From positions 1 through 14,867 of the forward strand of contig JAEZKS010000172.1 in assembly GCA_023436075.1 (NCBI GenBank): a stretch of 14,867 bases of DNA, read 5' to 3'. This document shows positions 12,741 through 14,867 of the stretch, piece by piece. A program made the translations under genes and the position numbers. The first letter of the stretch is position 1. Each line of letters begins with the position of its first letter. This DNA is from Methanobacteriota archaeon (GTDB lineage Archaea > Halobacteriota > Methanocellia > Methanocellales > Methanocellaceae). The notes below the pieces were generated by a model, which was given only the letters and a program-made list of their open reading frames with translations, ran no database searches and had not been told where the DNA came from.

Positions 12741-12759
12741 AGCCTGGCGGCTCGGTCAC
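12741..12759 (+). repeat. Direct repeat copy 2 flanking the foldback
   Basis: AGCCTGGCGGCTCGGTCAC is the partner of 12472-12490, 269 bases downstream and in the same orientation. Confidence 0.6.
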
Positions 12760-12764
12760 GCACG

Positions 12765-12800
12765 CGGAAGCGGGAAAAGGAATGGCATTCCGCGCTTCCG
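12765..12800. repeat. Interrupted hairpin downstream of the secreted-protein gene
   Basis: CGGAAGCG (12765-12772) pairs with CGCTTCCG (12793-12800), and GGAAT with ATTCC inside it. On the - strand it lies about 95 bases after the secreted-protein stop codon, so it may contribute to 3'-end formation. Confidence 0.5.
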
Positions 12801-12870
12801 AAGTTGCCCGGATTCACGCAAGAAGATGTCCCTTATTAGGTAATAACGCCCGTTTAAGCTATGTCATTTG

Positions 12871-12892
12871 ATATGATAAAAAGAGAAAAAAA
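12871..12892 (-). terminator. T-rich terminator after the secreted-protein gene
   Basis: Right after the stop codon the - strand reads TACTTTTTTTCTCTTTTTAT. Two U-runs of seven and five fit intrinsic archaeal termination. Confidence 0.6.
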
Positions 12893-12895
12893 GTA

Positions 12896-14401
12896 TCACC
12901 TGTGCCGGATTCCTCCCATGCCTCCGGGGCTGCCGCCGCCGAACGACCTGCCGGCACCAACCGGAGCTCCTCTCAGGCCACCGGAAAACCCGCCGCCCGC
13001 TGGCATTCCGATCCTGCCGCCCCCGGTAAAGGATGGCGGGCTTGTTCGGGCAACGCCGCTGCGAATGTCTCCGCCGAAGCCTGCTCCGCCGACAGGGGCT
13101 CTGCGGACTCCGCCGCCAGAGAAGAACTGGCTTCCGCCGAGTGACCCGGGCCCGCGTCCAGGCTGGACGCCGAACCTGTTGCCCCCGGCGATGAACGGGG
13201 CGCCCTGGCCGACGCCTCCGGGACGGAATGCTGTTCCCGGACGCTGTGTCGAAGGTACGTTGAGCCGGCCGGGGAAAGTTTCGGGACCGACCGTGCGTCC
13301 GGGCTGGAATCCTGGCTGACGGATGTCGCCGATGTCACGGCCAGGCTGGAATCCGCGACCACCCGTGGCCACGGTCGGAAATCCCGGCCGGTGGAACTCG
13401 CCAATGCCACGGCCAGGACCAAGACCTGGTGCGATCTGGACTCGTCCGCCCGGATGGCCGAAAGCGAATTCTCCGCCATGGAACCTGCCGATCTCGTTCC
13501 GTGCGAAGAAGCGGTCCCTGATCGGGAAAACTCCGTGGACCCGGTGGTTGAAGAATGGCAGGAAACCGCGATGGAACAAGAACGGATTGAAGGGGACGAA
13601 GGCCGACGAGAAGACCGGGAACGGCCGGATGAACGGCACGAAGACAGGCGCCAGGACCGGCACAGGCTGTGCATAGACGATGGGCAGCACTTGCGGATAA
13701 GTCACGCCATAGAAGCCACTGAACGTATTGATCAGTTGCGGGAACGCGACCATGTACAGGCTTGACGCGGAAGGATCGATGATCAGTTGCGTGGGCTGCT
13801 GCATCGAGAATGCCTGCATCTGGCCGTCTGGCGGGATCAGGTTGACACCGCTCACGTTGAAGATCGCCTGCGATCCCTGGAAGCCCTGATAGGACATGTC
13901 CACGTCGATGACCACGACTCGCGGGTCGGTTCGGATAGTAGCATAGACCTGAGAGCTGTCGATGTAGCCTGCCTGGCCGATCGCTGCTGCCAGGTTCGAG
14001 AGATCTATCTGCACAGTGTTTGTCGCAGGATCGATCAGCCCGGGAATGGGCCTGTCCAGAGAATACACGACGGACTGCCCGCTGGCAGGGCTCGTTATGG
14101 CAAAGCCGATCACCTGGAAATATAGCGCGCTATCCTGCTGCGTGACAGGTATGACCGCGAGACTGAGGATATTTTCGCCGGGACTGAATCCCTGCAGCCC
14201 CTCGATTCCGGGTATGTTCAAGCTATCAGGAATATCCCCTGCATAAGACCCTGTAGCATCATAATTGCCATCACCATAGCCGGCAGCGTACCCGCTGTCG
14301 TACGACTGACCGACAGCTGCGCCCGAAAAAAGTGCCGGGCTGGCGATCAGCAGCGAGATGATCACGCTCAACACGGCCGTGAGGCCTCTCATTCCATGCA
14401 T
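12896..14401 (-). CDS. Secreted protein with Gly/Pro/Arg-rich C-terminal tail
   Basis: I recognise no named family. The 501-aa protein starts with a signal peptide (MHGMRGLTAVLSVIISLL, then IASPALFSGAAVG). After it come a short Tyr/Gly-rich stretch (YDSGYAAGYGDGNYDATG) and a beta-rich region of about 180 residues that could be globular. Then follows an unusual Phe/Pro/Val-rich segment (VFVPFIRPFPVF, FVPFNPFLFHRGFLPFF). The last ~180 residues are Gly/Pro/Arg-rich with degenerate repeats (GFQPGR twice, APVGGAGFGG and APVGAGRSFGG). I place the start at 14401, where GGTGA lies four bases upstream, rather than at 14428. The layout suggests a cell-surface or extracellular structural protein. The neighbouring glycine-rich gene on the same strand points the same way. 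The C-terminal DNA has strong codon-position bias, which creates proline-rich open frames on the other strand. Confidence 0.75.
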   Translation of the reverse strand: MHGMRGLTAVLSVIISLLIASPALFSGAAVGQSYDSGYAAGYGDGNYDATGSYAGDIPDSLNIPGIEGLQGFSPGENILSLAVIPVTQQDSALYFQVIGFAITSPASGQSVVYSLDRPIPGLIDPATNTVQIDLSNLAAAIGQAGYIDSSQVYATIRTDPRVVVIDVDMSYQGFQGSQAIFNVSGVNLIPPDGQMQAFSMQQPTQLIIDPSASSLYMVAFPQLINTFSGFYGVTYPQVLPIVYAQPVPVLAPVFVPFIRPFPVFSSAFVPFNPFLFHRGFLPFFNHRVHGVFPIRDRFFARNEIGRFHGGEFAFGHPGGRVQIAPGLGPGRGIGEFHRPGFPTVATGGRGFQPGRDIGDIRQPGFQPGRTVGPETFPGRLNVPSTQRPGTAFRPGGVGQGAPFIAGGNRFGVQPGRGPGSLGGSQFFSGGGVRRAPVGGAGFGGDIRSGVARTSPPSFTGGGRIGMPAGGGFSGGLRGAPVGAGRSFGGGSPGGMGGIRHR

Positions 14402-14438
14402 GTTTTCACCTTCAGGAGATTTTAACAATTTTGCCTGT

Positions 14439-14465
14439 GGTCCGGCGTCGAATTAGAGCCGGACC
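14439..14465 (-). terminator. Hairpin between the two glycine-rich protein genes
   Basis: GGTCCGGC (14439-14446) and GCCGGACC (14458-14465) form a perfect 8-bp GC-rich stem with an 11-nt loop. It begins 38 bases after the stop codon of the right-hand gene on the - strand. It probably ends or stabilises that transcript. Confidence 0.5.
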
Positions 14466-14503
14466 AGCTGCCCGTTTTACCGTGTGTTAATCCGGGTACA
14501 TGA

Positions 14504-14867
14504 TCAGATACTTCCGAGGCTCACGGGCGTACTGGAGCCCACAGAGACGCCGGGGATGCTAATCCCGGTACTCTGCTGGTAGCCGACGCCGCCACCGAAG
14601 TTGCTCCCGCCGATGCCGACACCGCCAATGCCCTGGCCCGCGCCGCCAGTGCTAATACCACCCATGCCAGGCGATCCGCCGAAATTGCTCCCGCCAATGC
14701 CAACGCCCTGGATGCCCTGGCCCGCACCACCGGAACTGATACCGCCCATGCCGCCTGCGCCGCCGATACCACCGCCACCGCCGAGCGAAACCGGAACGCT
14801 CACTCCTACCTGTGCGCCAGGGATGCTGATGCCGGAACTCTGCTGGTAGCCGACGCCGCCACCGAAG
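14504..14867 (-). CDS. Glycine-rich tandem-repeat protein, 5' end outside the window
   Basis: The frame stays open to the right edge, so the N terminus is not seen; 120 residues are visible. The GTG at 14803 is internal, because the repeated protein sequence continues upstream of it. The visible part is built from repeats. A 28-residue unit (MGGISxGGAGQGIxGVGIGGSNFGG) occurs twice in tandem. A GYQQSxGISIP segment with a following VPVSLG or TPVSLG occurs before and after that pair, giving a larger 89-residue period. About half of the residues are glycine. Isoleucine, valine and serine alternate with it, which suggests an extended beta or polyglycine-type surface structure. I recognise no family. 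It lies upstream of the Gly/Pro/Arg-rich secreted protein on the same strand, separated by a hairpin. Confidence 0.7.
   Translation of the reverse strand, partial: FGGGVGYQQSSGISIPGAQVGVSVPVSLGGGGGIGGAGGMGGISSGGAGQGIQGVGIGGSNFGGSPGMGGISTGGAGQGIGGVGIGGSNFGGGVGYQQSTGISIPGVSVGSSTPVSLGSI
14570..14600. repeat. 31-bp direct repeat, copy 1 (267-bp period)
   Basis: The 31 bases starting ACTCTGCTGGTAGCCGACG are identical to 14837-14867. They encode the Gly-Tyr-Gln-Gln-Ser segment of the glycine-rich protein. The 267-bp spacing keeps the reading frame. Confidence 0.8.
14595..14762. repeat. Tandem 84-bp repeat within the glycine-rich gene
   Basis: Two units, starting at 14595 (CCGAAGTTGCTCCCGCC) and 14679 (CCGAAATTGCTCCCGCC), follow each other with an 84-bp period and encode the 28-residue protein repeat. 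Many of the differences between units look like third-position changes. Confidence 0.75.
14837..14867. repeat. 31-bp direct repeat, copy 2, at the window edge
   Basis: Identical to 14570-14600; the window ends exactly at its last base, so the identity may continue further right. Confidence 0.8.

Larger units (their letters stand above)
12336..12895. other. Gene-free 560-bp spacer with promoter and foldback repeats
   Basis: No convincing gene lies here. On the - strand it carries, in order: the terminator of the secreted-protein gene, a hairpin at 12765-12800, one copy of a 19-bp direct repeat, a large 43-bp-arm inverted repeat, the second direct-repeat copy, and the promoter and leader of the ABC importer operon. 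The short open frames on the + strand run through the inverted repeat and have no family features. Confidence 0.7.

Noticed and set aside
12315..12895. Cobalamin riboswitch upstream of the ABC importer
   Set aside because: I see no recognisable B12-box-like core, only hairpins without the expected conserved elements; such riboswitches are also not usual in archaea.
12861..13319. Proline-rich 152-codon open frame on the + strand
   Set aside because: It lies antisense to the Gly/Pro/Arg-rich tail of the secreted protein; GGN and CGN codons read as proline, alanine and glycine codons on the other strand. The - strand gene has a signal peptide, a ribosome binding site and a terminator.
14504..14803. 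Complete 99-aa glycine-rich gene starting at 14803
   Set aside because: The frame is open to the window edge and the protein repeat pattern continues upstream of the GTG, so the gene is partial rather than complete.
14504..14867. CRISPR-like repeats
   Set aside because: The repeats are in-frame 84-bp and 267-bp units within a glycine-rich coding sequence, with no spacer pattern and no cas genes.

Overview
The window looks like chromosomal DNA of a methanogenic euryarchaeon, most likely a Methanocella-type (Methanocellales) genome. This rests on an archaeal type II methionine aminopeptidase, a Dph6-type diphthamide enzyme, a MTA/SAH/5'-deoxyadenosine deaminase, GGTGAT-like ribosome binding sites, AT-rich TATA-like boxes upstream of genes and GC-rich coding sequence. 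The genus is recalled from general protein similarity, not from a search.

Layout, left to right. Positions 1-1370 hold a complete ISH3-like insertion sequence with a DDE transposase, 20-bp terminal inverted repeats and a 5-bp target duplication (GTGTT). It lies just upstream of a two-gene M24 peptidase operon: a prolidase-like Xaa-Pro peptidase and the type II methionine aminopeptidase, which overlap by 4 bp. A gene-free stretch of about 660 bp follows, mostly a 385-bp imperfect inverted repeat. Next come a two-helix membrane protein of unknown function and a small ORF that appears to start at a non-canonical ATC codon. All of these are on the + strand.

From about 5.2 kb to the right end every gene is on the - strand. 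Read in the direction of transcription (right to left) they are: a glycine-rich tandem-repeat protein cut by the window edge; a 501-aa secreted protein with a Gly/Pro/Arg-rich tail; a 560-bp spacer with a near-perfect 43-bp-arm hairpin; a cobalamin/iron-chelate type ABC importer (lipoprotein, permease, ATPase); a TetR repressor with its presumed target, an MFS drug-efflux pump, and three matching operator-like sites; and a tightly overlapped pair, dadD and dph6. The dadD-dph6 pairing makes metabolic sense, because the first step of diphthamide synthesis releases methylthioadenosine, a substrate of DadD.

The least ordinary signals are: two genes whose well-placed Shine-Dalgarno sequences point at ATA and ATC rather than ATG/GTG/TTG; two large intergenic foldback elements built from degenerate short motifs; the three-operator TetR/MFS module; and the two adjacent glycine-rich presumed exported proteins. 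I see no tRNA, rRNA or CRISPR array, and no defence or phage system.
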